Origin: Nageia nagi | Lineage: Eukaryota; Pinophyta | Direction: 5' to 3' | DNA: 64,000 nucleotides | NCBI GenBank assembly: GCA_050084985.1 | Contig: JBITNC010000001.1 | Span: 30,566,001 to 30,630,000, forward strand | Part shown: in pieces, positions 20,897 to 33,317 of the stretch | How positions within the stretch are numbered: position 1 is the first letter of the stretch | Layout: every line of letters begins with the position of its first letter | Notes under the pieces: generated by a model | Told to the model about the DNA's origin: nothing | The model's database searches: none | Seen by the model: only the letters and a program-made list of their open reading frames with translations | Position numbers and translations under genes: made by a program

Positions 20897-23100
20897 CCTA
20901 GATTATATGATCTTACCCTTTACCAATATTATGCATAGGCTTACCCAAAAATTGAATTTATTAGTTGATATAGGTGACTTGAAATATGAAAACCCTAGCA
21001 AAGAGAATAAGGGAGGTAGACATCAAAAAATAGAAGATAAAGAGGTCCATCCCCTATAAGAACCCTTATCCAAAGAGAAATAAAATACTTAAGGAAAGTA
21101 AAATTTTAGGAAGAAAAATAGGTTACCTTTGGCTCCTACCATAATTTTCAAGGACTATTTACAAAAATGACTAATTGAACCTAATCTAAAACAAGAGCTA
21201 GGTCCTCAAGATGAAAAAACTAGCTGGTACAATAAAGTGAAATATTACAAATATCATAAGGTTAAAGGTTAAAAAATAAATGCATGTAAGATATTGAGGA
21301 AATAATTACTAAAATTGTTAGATAATGATAAGATAAATTATGAGTCCCATGCAGTAGATTCATAGGATACCAAACCACTCATAACAAAGGTCATCTTCAA
21401 TCAAGAACTATGCAATACCGCTAGGAGAGGAAGACCTAGAGGGAGTATCAATCTAGCTATAGCAAAGTGAATGGAGATCCCTTACACTCCAAGTATGCAA
21501 TAAATCCTTAAACAACTAAAGGTAATTCATTCCAATATAATTTTTTTTGAACTTTTGTAATTTTTAATTGATCATAGAAATGCTTTATTTAATGCACTTA
21601 AGAAAATTAAAGCTGACATGGATATTCTTATTACTAAATTTGTGGAATTAGTAGGTAATCTTGATACTGAATTAGTTTGTAATATACTTTCCTTTCAAGA
21701 AAGCAAATTTCTTAGTGAGGATGTCATTGAGAAAAATCTAGGACTATATATCTATGTTAACATTGATTGTGTTCCTAGTAAGAAAGATTTGATTGATACT
21801 AGTTCAAATGTCAATGTATTTTTAGTTGAATTATTACAAAAAAAAAAAAAAATCTTTCATTTATGCAAAAATTAAAAGATTCACTATTAGGATAAAAAGG
21901 GTTTTATGATACTAAAAAAAAATTATTATATATGTGTCTATCCTATTGAAGTAGGTGTTAAAATGGTTCATTAAAAAGTCTATGTTTTTTCAAGTAAAAT
22001 TGCTTTGGTTTGAGTGGATATCTTCCAAAATGATTATACCATGGATCCATAACATTAGGGATGTTACTTCCACATTAAATTGATGATTAAATTTATGCAC
22101 AAAGGTAAGTAGGTTATTATCCATATAGAGGACAATCCTATAGATGTATGTCAAGTAGCTAAGGGGTTTTGGATTCCTTATGATTTGGTTAAAAGTGAGA
22201 AAGATGCACCAACACCTTTCATAGCTACCATCTTGAAAGAAGTAAGTATTGGAGCATACATAATCTTTAAGATAGACATCTAGGAGAACTTTTAGGAGCT
22301 TGTAAAACCCCTTTTAATCATAAAAATATGGTGCTATTTCTAGGAATAGAATGAATCTAAGTGTTGTGACTTTATTCTTACGACAAAGAGTGATCAAATT
22401 GAAGATATAAATACCCTCTACTAAGAACATGAAAAAACTTGCATCTAACAGTGAAGATACAACTCCCATTTTGCAAAAAACACCAAGTTAGATAAGTATG
22501 TATTTCAATAGTATTGATTCCATTTTTGCTAATGAATATATGCATAAATATTAGTATGGTAGAAAAAGATTAAGTAATATTGATAAAGGTATCATAAATC
22601 CCATTCTAAATGAATGTAAACACAAGAGAATAATTGATTTTGGACTTGATGAGCCTATACCTAGCTCATCTTCATTAGTTCTAAGGATTAAACATGTGGA
22701 TAGTATTGATAAGGATTATACCAAGGCTATATATGATGAGTGATTGCATTATGTAATAATGCATGGTCCAATAATAGAGTTACAAGCTTGTAGATCCATT
22801 TTTACCTCCTATAGCTCTAGTTAGAGTGGATATCTTCCAAAATGATTATGCCATCCTTGAGAAGCTGGGGGCATGAAGTGAGTTTCCAAAATCCAATGAA
22901 AAGAGTCTTACAATATGATTCATATGAAATCAAGCATATTTTAGTGAGGAGGCTTTCATGGATGATGCAAACATTGTATATTAGAGCCTCACCCTTCTTT
23001 TTGTTTCCATTCATCTTTTGTTAGTTTTTTTTTTCATTTTTCATCAAGTTAATAATAGGTCTAGGTATTATGTATTTCATAGTTAGTATTCCCTTAATGG
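20897..23100 (+). pseudogene. C: gag end and protease of a Tat element
   Basis: The sequence after the B2 LTR reads as Gag C-terminus, with a weak Cys/His knuckle (VKYYKYHKVKG and CKILR, about 21240-21300). A protease-like stretch lies at 21618-21875, with LIDTSSNVNVF as the likely catalytic loop (Asp kept, SS replacing SG). Between 21880 and 23100 the reading is broken by many stops; a 45-base phrase (GAGTGGATATCTTCCAAAAT-type) occurs at about 22010 and again at about 22825, a small internal duplication. Assignment rests on order and on the better-preserved polymerase downstream. Confidence 0.6.
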
Positions 23101-23299
23101 GGTGATGACATTAGGTCCCTAGTGTCACTACTCTATTATTCACATCTATTATAGTTAAGTTTGGATGAAGGATTGGGGGTATTTCCTATGCCCTCCAACT
23201 CAGTTACAAAATATCCTATGTTAGTGAGGAAACACTAGAAGTAAGTATTAATACCCAAGAGGACCCATAATTGATCAAAATAAGAGATTGTTTAATCTT

Positions 23300-24500
23300 G
23301 GAATAATAGGAAAGGTAACCCCTACTATTAAAAGAGTTTTTTGATACCTTTTTCTGATCTTATTTTGATATGCCTAGTCTTGATCCTAATTTTGTTACTC
23401 ATAGCCTAGTTGTAATTGAAAATGTCAAACCAGTTCAATTAAAGCCTATCAAAATGCATCCTAGGGTAGCCCTCACAATTAAAAAAGAAATTAATAAGTA
23501 TCTTATTGTTGGTTTAATTATTCCTATTGATTATTCTCCATGGATTTTTAACATTATACCTGCAAGTAAGCCTAATGGTGAAATAAGATGTACAAATTTC
23601 AAGGATATCTATAAGGCATACCTAAAGATGACTTTCCTTTGTCTAATATTGATATGATTGTAGACTTAACAATAGGCTAGTGATTTTATCATTTATGGAT
23701 GGATTTTCTATCTATAATCAAATTAGGATCAACAAAGAGTACCAACATAAGATAGCTTTTGTTACTGCTTGAGGCACATTTTATTAGGTAGTCATGCCTT
23801 TTATTCTAAAGAATACAGGGGTGACTTATTAAAGAGCCATGGTGAGTATGTTCCATAATATGATCCATGAAGTGTTGAGGTATATGTTGATGATATCTTA
23901 GCTAAATCCATAACCAAATATGATCACATTTGATATTTGAGAAATACTTTCCAAAAGATTATAATGCAAGTTAAAATTAAAATCCCATAAGTATGCATTT
24001 GCAGTCTCATCAGGTAAATTAATTAGGTTCATTATTTCAATAAGAGGCATAGATGTGGATCCCTAGAAATTTTCATCCATTGTTGATTTTCCTCCTCCTA
24101 ATAACTTAAAATATTTAATAATTCTTCAAGGAAAAGAGTAAGAAGTCATAAGGTTCATTGCTTAGCTAGGAGATATGACTTCCTTATTTTCTCATTTGTT
24201 GAAGAAAGCTAAGAAATTCATTTAGGATGAAAAGTGTTAAAAGGATTTGAATAATATCAAAAGTTATCTTATAAATGCTCCAATTTTATCCCCTTATAAT
24301 TTATAAAATAACTTGTTACTTTATGTTTCAAAAAAATTAAGTGCATTAGGGGTAATGCTAACTCAAATGGATGACCATAACAAGGAGAGAGAAAACTACT
24401 ATGTTAGTAAGAATTTACTTGATTATGATATAAAGTGTACTTAAATAAAAAAAATATGTTTTTATATAGTCTAATAAATTGAAAAGTTAAGGAATTATAT
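23300..24500 (+). pseudogene. C: reverse transcriptase and RNase H of a Tat element
   Basis: The fingers region is open at 23370-23657 (ALTIKKEINKYLIVGLI, SPWIFNIIPASKPNGEIR). After a frameshift come FMDGFSIYNQI, MPFILKNTGVTY and the YVDDILAKS active site (about 23879-23905). RNase H follows at about 24230-24480 (a LSALGVMLTQMDD-like segment, then YYVSKNLLDYD). Stops and frameshifts abound, so it is inactive. Confidence 0.8.
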
Positions 24501-25230
24501 GATTGTAAATAAAACCTATGTCATAGCTCAAGTTGATCCTCTCAAGTATCTGATGTCCAAGTCCTACCAAATTCAAAAGGGTTGCAAAATGAGTAATGTT
24601 GCTTTAAGAATTTAATTTGTTATTTATCACTCAAAAATTAATAAAGGGATAGGCTATAGCATATTTAATTGTAAATCATCCATGAAATGAAGTATCTAGC
24701 AAGTACTAATAGTTTCCATATAAAGTGGATGGCCAGAACCACATTGAACCAAACGCTATTGTTGCATCCCTACTCTATCACTCCATTCTTGAGCTTGAAT
24801 TTATATAAGTTTTTTTGGATTTATAGAAAATGATGAGTGGAAACTATTATTTGATAGTTCTAAATGCATTCATAGATTAGGGGAATGAATTATTCCCATG
24901 AACCCTCACAGTGATGTTATCCCTATGCCTTATCATCTAAGTTTTGATTATATTAATAATATGGAAAAATATGAGGCTCTAGTTTTTGATGTGAAAGATA
25001 TAATACTTATTAAATTGAAAAGGATCAAAATACTTAGTGATTCTCAACATATTATGAAGAAATTTTCCAACATCTATAATGCCAAAGATCCCAAATTGCA
25101 ACCATATAAGGAAATGGTAAAGAATCTCCTCATTTACTTCAATGAGTATTAAATTGACAACATTCCAAGAGATAGCAATAGGTATGCTGATGCTATGGTT
25201 AGTACCACTTACCTTGATCCTATTTCCATA
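24501..25230 (+). pseudogene. C: archaeal-type RNase H domain
   Basis: WKLLFDSSKCIHRLG (about 24838) marks the beginning of the second RNase H. The open part 24898-25152 has MEKYEALVFDVKDII and ILSDSQHIMKKF, matching the same domain in B2 and F. SNRYADAMV-like sequence closes it. The 24501-24830 stretch is the connection between the two RNase H domains and is strongly degraded. Confidence 0.75.
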
Positions 25231-25259
25231 TAATATGAAGAGAATATTCTCATAATAAA

Positions 25260-26640
25260 AAACATAGGTAAGCCTTCTCATGAATTTATTGTTAAAGATT
25301 TCATTAAGGACCATTATTTTTTTGCAACTTGTATCAATGTGTATGAATCTTGTCAAGATGTTTTCAATTATCATAAATATGGTGTTGTTCCTATTACCTT
25401 TGGTCATAATGCTAGAATTAGACTTAAAAAAATAGCAACCAAGTATGTAATCATAGGTGATTTGTTGTATAGGAGGTCTTTTGATGGTGCTCTTCTTAGA
25501 TGTTTAATGAGGCATGAAGTAGATATGGACCTTCACCAAGCCCATGGTGGTGAATGTGATGGACACTTTAGTGATAAATTTTTTTATCAAATTTTTTTTA
25601 TACTAGGATATTATTGGCCTACTATGCTTGAAAATTGTGAATTACATATCAAGAAATGTGAACAATGTCAAAAGAATGCTAGTCTTCAAACTTCTACTTC
25701 TCATGCTTTACATTTTAATGTATCTCCTTGACCATTTTCTATTTGGGTACTTGATTTTATTATTAAAATTAACTTTATTTTAAGATATGGCTATAATTTT
25801 ATCATTATAATTACAAAATACTTCATAAAATGGGTAGAAGATATACCCATGAAATCTACAAAAGAAGGTAAGATTGTTGAATTTCTTGTTGAGTTTATCA
25901 TTTTTAGATATGGTGTAACTTTTAAATTATTCTTTGATAATATTCCTACATTTAAATATAATGAAGTTAAGGAATTTTATTCTAAATATCATATTGAATA
26001 GAAGTTCTCCATCCAATATTACCCCCAAGGTAATGGTCAAGCTGAAGCCTCTAACAAGGTCATTAAGAGTATCTTATCCAAAATTATTATAAAACATGGT
26101 AAAGATTGGCATGAATAACTCCATTATACTTTATGGGACTATAGAAAAAGCATAAGTAATTTCATAGGGATAAATATTTTCTCCTTATTGTATGGTGATG
26201 AATCCATAGTTCCCCTTGAGATAGAAATCCCATCTTTTTGTGTGTCACTAGATGGTCTCATTCCTGATGAGGATAAAAGAAAAGCTAGATTAACCCAACT
26301 AGAGGTCCTAGATAAAAATGGGTTAATGATCTAGAACACCTTCATGTATACCATTCTAAAATCTATAAATATTATAGTAAAAATAATCAAGCCTAAATAG
26401 TTCAAAGTTGGTGACCTAGTCTTAAAAGAAAACCTTGCCAATGCTAAAGCTCTAGAAAATATAAAGAAAGGTAAGTTCAAGCCTAACTAGATATGTACTT
26501 ACATTATCATTGCAAATATTAAAAAATATATGTATAAATTATCTACAATTTAAGGTAAATAAGAATGAAATCCAATCAATGTTATGCATTTGAAAAATTT
26601 GTATGCTAATTTTTTTCATAAAATTGTACATATCTACATC
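25260..26640 (+). pseudogene. C: integrase of a Tat element
   Basis: The HHCC domain (about 25500-25690) is well preserved: HQAHGGECDGHF and HIKKCEQCQKN. The core starts at PFSIWVLDFI (first Asp, about 25731). The second Asp is in FDNIPTFK, and the Glu in GQAEASNKVIKSIL (about 26036). The C-terminal part has YGDESIVPLEIEIPS, then a decayed KVGDLVLK. In-frame stops remain (for example after the KYHIE stretch). It is one of the least decayed integrase cores here. Confidence 0.82.
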
Positions 26641-26735
26641 TTTTCATACTAATATTTTAGGAAATTAAGGCTATAACCTAAAGATGTTGTGTTTTGATGA
26701 TGCCATTATAGGAAATAAAACCTTAGGATTTTAGG

Positions 26736-27193
26736 TGTTAGAAAATATTTTTAATATTTTATATTATGTAATTGAATAAATTCCACATTTCTCAAATGTG
26801 TGGAGTAGTTTTTAGGAGTTAGATTTAGGAATTTTGTATTTTGTTTTGTAATACAAGTTTAAATCAGTGATGTTGATGTAATGTGAGATAGAATGAAGTG
26901 AAATGGATAATGGAGCATGATTTGTATAAGGGATTATATTCTATGAAGATCCATACCTATTGCAGTAGTAAAGGTTTTACAATTTTTTTGTAATGTTATC
27001 TCTCCATTGGAATATGAATAAAATCTTCTTGTTTGAATTCATTTTGGAAGTGTTATTAAAGATGATGAATATCTAAAATTTTGAAATGGTGATTTATATG
27101 AATGTATTTTCTTACATTATGAATGTATGATAATTTGTGAGATTATTTTTATTTTAATTTTGATCATAATACTTCATTTTAGTATTAGAGCCA
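26736..27193 (+). mobile_element. Lone Copia-type LTR with primer-binding site
   Basis: A 441-bp unit starts TGTTAGAAAA (26736) and ends ACTTCA (27176). It is followed by TAGTATTAGAGCC (27180-27192), which is the initiator-Met tRNA primer site TGGTATCAGAGCC after two transitions. This is the layout of the 5' end of a Copia element inserted behind the C integrase. No matching 3' LTR and no Copia gag could be recognised downstream. Confidence 0.68.
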
Positions 27194-28640
27194 AGTTGGA
27201 TCAGGTTGTTTGTGGGTTTTAAAAACTAAGGGGTAGTTTTTCAAGATTTTAACAAAATATCTAAAAAAATAGGAGATCACAATTTTAGAGCAATTATTGT
27301 GAGTTATTAAACACACACTTTTTAAATTTCTTACATAAAATTTGTTAGAATGGATGCCTATTGGATTGTGTATATGTAGTGATTACTAGTGATTGACAAA
27401 AAAAAGGATGATTGCTATGGAAAAGAAATAAAGGTTTTTATATTAAATATTTTTTTTATCAAATTATTTGACTAAGATGATCTTATAGTTGTATTACAAT
27501 ATAGGCAAATTTTTAGGCATGATTTTATTATGACATCTTATCAAATATTATATTAGTGCATGCCTTGAAAGATATGTATTCAAAATGTTGAAGCATGTAG
27601 AAGGAAAATGAATTGCCTCATGGTTGTAAGTGCCTTGATGTGGTGGTGAATGCCCTATGAGACACTAGGGGCATGTATTATTTGATAAAAGGTGCAGACA
27701 CTTATGCATGGATGAGCTAAATTTTAGTAGATGTGATCCATTGATGGGTTTATGAATTAATTGATGAAATGAAAGTTCATGTTTTTTTGATAGAGATGGA
27801 GCCCTAACGTGAACTCACATGTTGGTATGTGTTATACAATGTGGAGGTTGAATAATAGTGGTAAGGGAAATTGTTGAGAACTACAAACCAATTCCATCAT
27901 GTAAAATAAAGGACTATAGCTATAAATACTTTATAGCAATGTGACTCTTTCTGCATTAATCTTGGGAATTGATTGATAAGAAGAATGATGCAAACATAGT
28001 TTAATGGAATACAAAGATCATAGGCTATGAAGTGGAAACATAGTGAAAGTCAAGTGTAAGGCAAATATACTTAAGGAGGAATATCAATGAATGCAATGAT
28101 CATAGTTTGTGCACATAATGGATATGTTGATTGGGCCTACAATTTGTTTTAAGTGCCATATAAGTGGAAGATATATGCTATGTTGGAGGCATTGGTGTAT
28201 AAATTGAGGATGTTGGGTAATGTAAATTGATCTAGCTTGATTATATTTTTTTTTGTTATTGATGAAATGGTTTTGTAATGAATGTAGTGGATATCCATTA
28301 GAGCAATTGCAAGCACTTGATAGAATCATAAGCTAAGGTGGAGCAAGTAGAAGGCTACATAGGAGCCATAAAAATGGCTTGAGACTATTAAATAGATGTA
28401 ATTTAATTTGTTAAAAGCCAAACTCTATAACTTCAATTAGTATTCTTTAGCATGCACTATTAGGGAAGTGTTTAAGATGAAGTTCCTCATACTATTTTGG
28501 TAAATTGTATTAGTATACATACGGTTCAATAAGGATATTTTTTTAAATTCTTGATATTAAGAAGTAGTTTGGGACCAACCCTAAAAGTATAATCTATATA
28601 TGTATTATACTTACATGAAGCCATGCAAATCTAGTGGATG
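27194..28640. other. Unassigned decayed sequence
   Basis: I see no open frame above 81 codons and no motif. It may be what is left of the internal region of the Copia element whose LTR ends at 27176, or flanking older sequence. Poly-T runs and AT-rich DNA dominate. Confidence 0.4.
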
Positions 28641-29546
28641 ATGGTTGTAAATTTTTTGATAGGTTGAGTGACTCCTATTGTATTTATTGACCCAAAAAAA
28701 TAACCTATTAGCAAACAATACAAATACACATTAAATATCAATATGTATTTTATTACTCTCTCAAGTGACCTCAAATGTTACAAAATGAATCTATAGATTT
28801 GCTTCCTTATTCGAAGGGCCTTTTACAACATTATGTTTTGAGCCTACTTGGGATTTGAGAGAGTCACCAACATTTAGTATGTAGTCACTAGCATCTATAT
28901 TCAATCACTAGAATCCAATATAAATCACTAGTATTTCTAATACTAAAGCTGACTTTGGATTAATCTTCTCTTCTACTTCATTTTCAACTTTGGTTCTTGA
29001 TCTTTCCTAATTCTTGATGTATTGCTCCTTTAGTGTTTCCTACTTTAGCACTTGTGGACCTTATACACATGCCAAAATAACATATCAAACATACTTGTTC
29101 ACATAAAAAACATCATACATTGAATAAAAAAATGCATGAACAAGTGTATAACAAAAGTACTTTAACTCTTAAAAATTTTGAATGAAATCCTGCAAAGCAA
29201 TTTTACTTCAATTCAGATCCCTTTCTTCATTAACAACCTAACTCAAAAAAATTATCCGAGTCTAGAATAAACATGATTTTATTTATGTAGCTACCAAACC
29301 AATAATAATTTAGTTATGATCAAATAATTTTTAGGAACAAATTAGCTATAGTGAGTATCTATTTTTAGCCTAACTAAGTTTTGGGTCACTAGCAATTGGC
29401 TATATGATGCTGATATTTGATTTGAATCACTAGTGACTAAGTTCAATTGCCAATGATTAGTCATTTACTATAACTTTTATAATAAATGTTAATTTTGGTC
29501 CCTTTCCATTTTATTTTCAAATGAGGGTCATATTTGGGTGTCTACA
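28640..29546 (-). repeat. LTR of element D (minus strand)
   Basis: The right end is secure. In minus orientation a tract CAAAAAGGGTAAAA is followed by TGTAGACACCC (29546 leftwards), matching the polypurine tract and LTR start of element A. The body contains several decayed versions of the CpG module (28862-28935 and 29388-29466, seen as GTCACTAGCA and similar). The left end is not defined; about 28640 is assumed from length. The LTR body differs from that of A, so D is a relative, not the same subfamily. Confidence 0.6.
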
Positions 29547-30540
29547 TTTTACCCTTTTTGAATTATCTACTAATGGAAGTAGGGAATAATTTAAAAATTT
29601 CCTTTGTTTCAAAAGGTGGGTATGTTCAAGTTCCTTGACTTGGATATTCGACTTAGATCAATGTCTAAAATTGACTTAGTCTCTTGAATAAGTCAAACCT
29701 TGATTAATGCAATCATGATTAAATCATGTCCTTAACTTTTACACTTGATGCATTTTAAAAATAATTTTGATGTATACCAAAATATTACTTGTGCTAATCT
29801 CCATATTGGGTGTTGTTTTTAGTAGTTGCATGATAATACTCTTGATTTTACTATTAGTTTTCCTAACAGTGAGGTTACATGATGATCTTGCACAAAAGTT
29901 CATTCCATGCTTTTAAGTCATAATCAATTTTTCATAGTTTGAAGTATTTTTGGGATTTTGATTGCTTTGTACATTTAGTTTGTAATCATTTTAAAAATAC
30001 AAGAGCTTGCTCTTTTAATTTTGAAAAACATTATTTTTTTCTTTTTTGAAATAAATTGGTTCTACATCTTACTTGGTACTCATGATTGCCTACATATGTT
30101 ATTTCATGGAACACTTTATTCCATGGGCTCTTTGCCATTAGCATGTATGTGACATAAAGTCCTTTCAAGGTAGATAAATTTTTAGTGTTTGTTAATTTAG
30201 AAAAAGGTTTTTGATGTACATATTTTATACACATTTATTTTTGAGGTACCTTTCCTAAAACTCGTTACTAGGATACTAAGAGGAGGGTTTATAATTTTGT
30301 ATTTTTTACATTTGTTTAGCATTTGGAAAATATTTATTATTTATTTATTTGTTACATTTATTACTCATTTTTAAGAGACTTAGAAACATGATTGCTAATT
30401 GATTATGGTATTACTAATGCCATATAGTGATGGTGTGGCATCTCTCTAGATGGTGGCAATGACAAATATAGTGTTTAAGACCTAATAATGAAAATATTTT
30501 AATTTTTATGATTGTATATCTTAAGAAGCTTGGAAATTGT
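29547..30540 (-). other. Element D 3' non-coding zone, first part
   Basis: Reverse-complement similarity to element A is plain. Positions 30050-30195 match A 9738-9870 (AAAGGACTTTATGTCACATA and onward). Positions 29760-29890 match A 11110-11455, including a diverged pseudoknot-like motif at 29850-29887. Positions 30340-30530 match the A sequence that flanks the solo LTR, which is absent here. Homology stops near 30540 where the PMD1 unit begins. Confidence 0.75.
29850..29887 (-). other. Pseudoknot-like motif, copy in D
   Basis: In minus orientation GATCATCATGTAACCT is followed by ACTGTT, AGG and, after AAAACT, AATAGT. ACTGTT and AATAGT pair over six positions with one G-U; CCT pairs with AGG. 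The arm order is as in the A copies. Confidence 0.35.
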
Positions 30541-30935
30541 CTTTTCTAGTTGGTGGACTTACTTTGATATGCCACATATAGTAGTATTATGGTGCCTCTT
30601 AAGAATAAACCATTGTTTTGATTTATTTTTCAACCTTTTTTTAGATAGCATTAGTAGGAGAGCAAATAAAATTTTATTCTTCTGGTTGTATTTTTGAATA
30701 TTTTTTCAAACATATTTATATTTTTTTTTAAAGGGTCATTAACATCTCATACAAATCATTGGCATCCAAATTCAAATCATCGGTGTTCAAGGGCATGGAT
30801 TAGATAAAAACAAAAAGTCACATGCCATTTTCTAATTTGTTTTTGGTGATTAGTCAAAGCTCTTTTTCATTTTCTTACCCCTTTTTTCATGGTTGACTAA
30901 CATTTAATACACCCTCTCATATTTTATAAACCAAG
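30541..30935 (+). other. Sequence upstream of PMD1
   Basis: Non-coding. It holds three decayed CpG-type modules (30737-30795, e.g. AATCATTGGCATCC and AAATCATCGGTGTTC). The junction with D lies near 30540; no terminal inverted repeat was recognised. Confidence 0.45.
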
Positions 30936-32582
30936 ATGCCACCTAGGAGGGAGCTAGGTATCTATATGAGACCAATCAGAGAAAAGGTAGGGTTTTAAAA
31001 CCCTTCTTTTTTAATTTTTACTTATTGTATCATTTTTAGGGTCTAATTCAAAAAATGAAAACCATAGGATTGTTTATTTTCATGTTTAGACTAATTTCAA
31101 TAGTTTAGTTTTTTTTTCTAGACTTAATTTTTAGTATTTTGAAAATTTTTTAAATCCTTAACCATGATCCTCATCCAAGTCCAAGGGTTTATAGAATCAC
31201 CAACATTTGGAGATGGACATTGATGACTCTACAACTAGGTTTCTTGGTCACTAATGTTCAACCTTGAGTTGCAAAATTTTTTCTTATCTTTAATTTTTTA
31301 CTTAGTTTAGTTTTGTTTATCTTCTAGGTTCAATACATGTTTGAGCCTAAGGGGCATTATGCTTCAATATTAGTAGACGGATGTCAATTCCTCATGGTGG
31401 AAGATCATAATTTCTTCCTAGTTTATGGGCTTTGGATCTGGACCTTATATGGGTCATATACATTGGCAGTATCCCCTTCTTGTAGCTTTTTTGGAGAGGT
31501 GGAACTCCAACAACTCTACTTTCCATTTCCCAATAGGGAAGGTGACAATTACAGTTGAGGAAAATCATCATTTATACCACCTACCTATCCATGGTCAATG
31601 GATTCAACATTCAATTAACAAGGATGGGGTACAACTAGCCATATCTTATTTATATGGGGTTGGACAAGTAGACATTGTTATTTCTAAGATTGGGATGGGA
31701 GTGGTCTAGTATTACTAATATTTTTTGGGGAATCAATAGAAATCCATCAAGTTTTCTTATTTGATGGACATGATCTAGTGTTGTGCCCTTCTTGATACTA
31801 GTAGTGGGTGATTTTTTTTATCCTTGTTACCTATTGTCATGGATATGATTAAGCATGACATAGTTTATGCTTAGGTGTCTACCTTGTTGGTGCAGTGTTA
31901 TAAGGAGTTATTATTTTACTTGTAAGGTCACATAACCTCATTTTCTATGATCATTATTCTTTAGTCTTGGGTGTATGAGCATATTACAATGACATATACA
32001 CATGGAGTATCTCATTGGTATTATTAAATTATGGGATGATTTCTTCATTCATATGATTAATGGTATTCATCAAGATGTTTGATTTTATCATACTATGGTT
32101 ACTTAGCTAGTATTAGATCATGTGAGGTTTAGACCATACCATTTGTATCTAGGATGGGATGAGCTTAAGGTTGAGCTTATAGGCATTAGATAGGATAGGG
32201 TTCTTAGCAATTGATGAATAAAGTTTTTAGAGTATTTTCATTTTAATCACATCAGGTTATAGTTTGAATTGCTTAAAGATATCCCTTCATATCCTATGGA
32301 GTATCAATGAAAGGGGACTCTTCCTATCAAGGGTCTTCATACTTTGATTTATGTAGAGTCCAACCCTACTTAGGAGGAGGCTATTGATGAGGAGGTTACG
32401 AATGATGATGTGGGTGTTACAAAGATTTTTTTTTACTTAGTGCTAGGTTGAGTAGGAGGAGGGAGATGAGAAGGACTAGGGTTGATGATTACAATAGCAA
32501 TTCAAGGACCCTAAAGTAGTACCTAGTGTAGTAGATACCTAGGAGGTTGAGAGGGAGCCTATAATGGATGTTCTAGAGGTGA
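30936..32582 (+). pseudogene. PMD1: plant mobile domain protein, 5' part, with a likely intron
   Basis: A short first exon (30936-30986, 17 codons beginning MPPRREL) is followed by GTAGGG and, at 31326-31327, by an AG. Joining these keeps the frame into VQYMFEPKGHYAS, so 30987-31327 is a plausible 341-bp intron. A frameshift near 31430 leads into the diagnostic block FLERWNSNNSTFHFPIGKV and then TITVEENHHLYHLPIHGQWI (31482-31612), which matches the plant mobile domain of MAIN/MAIL proteins and of certain transposons. Further decayed blocks, including a SWVYEHIT stretch (about 31970), run to 32580 with many stops. The gene is interrupted by element E at 32583 and continues at 38584. PMD proteins are linked to silencing and are often carried by mobile elements; here no function survives. 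Confidence 0.72.
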
Positions 32583-33317
32583 TGATATGTAATCATCATA
32601 TACTTATAGCATAATCAGATCCTCACTTATATATTTAAATGAAAAATAGTTAACCATTATGAGATCATACATATTGCATATAACTTTAAAAATTGCATAA
32701 TAAAAATCACAAACTAGCAATCTTAAACACACAACAAGATCAACACATTGATTTTATCCTAGTTCTACCTAATCTAGGCTAATCTAGCATGGAATTGGAG
32801 CCTTCTCTTCTCATTGTCTATAAACATACAATATTACATGCATAGATAAATACCATAAACATAATGGAAATGAATCTTTTATAATTACTACAATATCCTA
32901 TAGCAAGAAGAAACAATCTCAAAACTACAACAATTCTAGAATGACTCTTGGTATTCCTTCAAACTATTACAATTCTAAAACCCAAACTCTCAAATTCCCA
33001 TTCATTGAGAATTCAAGGGGGGTTTCATGCCCTTTAATAGGCCTTGAATCACCTCATAAATACCTTCTTAACATCAGTTATGGATTCTAAAATAGTTCTT
33101 CTTCCCAACATGTCAATATCCCTTTAACTCTTGCTGTTAACTCATCAAATTACACACTATTAGCAGCCTAGATTCAAATTTTTGCATGTCACTATTAGCC
33201 TAAAATTGAATGTTGATCAACTCCATATTTTATTCATTGTTGTGTCCCTAAGCATAGATACCTATGGACTAAGTACTACTCCTAAAAAGATAACTTGACA
33301 TGATCCAAATTGGATCA
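32583..33317 (-). repeat. 3' LTR of E
   Basis: A 735-bp repeat, in its own orientation starting TGATCC and ending near CATATCA. It aligns with 37871-38583 throughout, with many substitutions and small gaps, which points to an old insertion. Confidence 0.85.

Noticed and set aside
31337-31709. Active host PMD gene
   Set aside because: Frameshift near 31430, many downstream stops and interruption by E show that it is a pseudogene.
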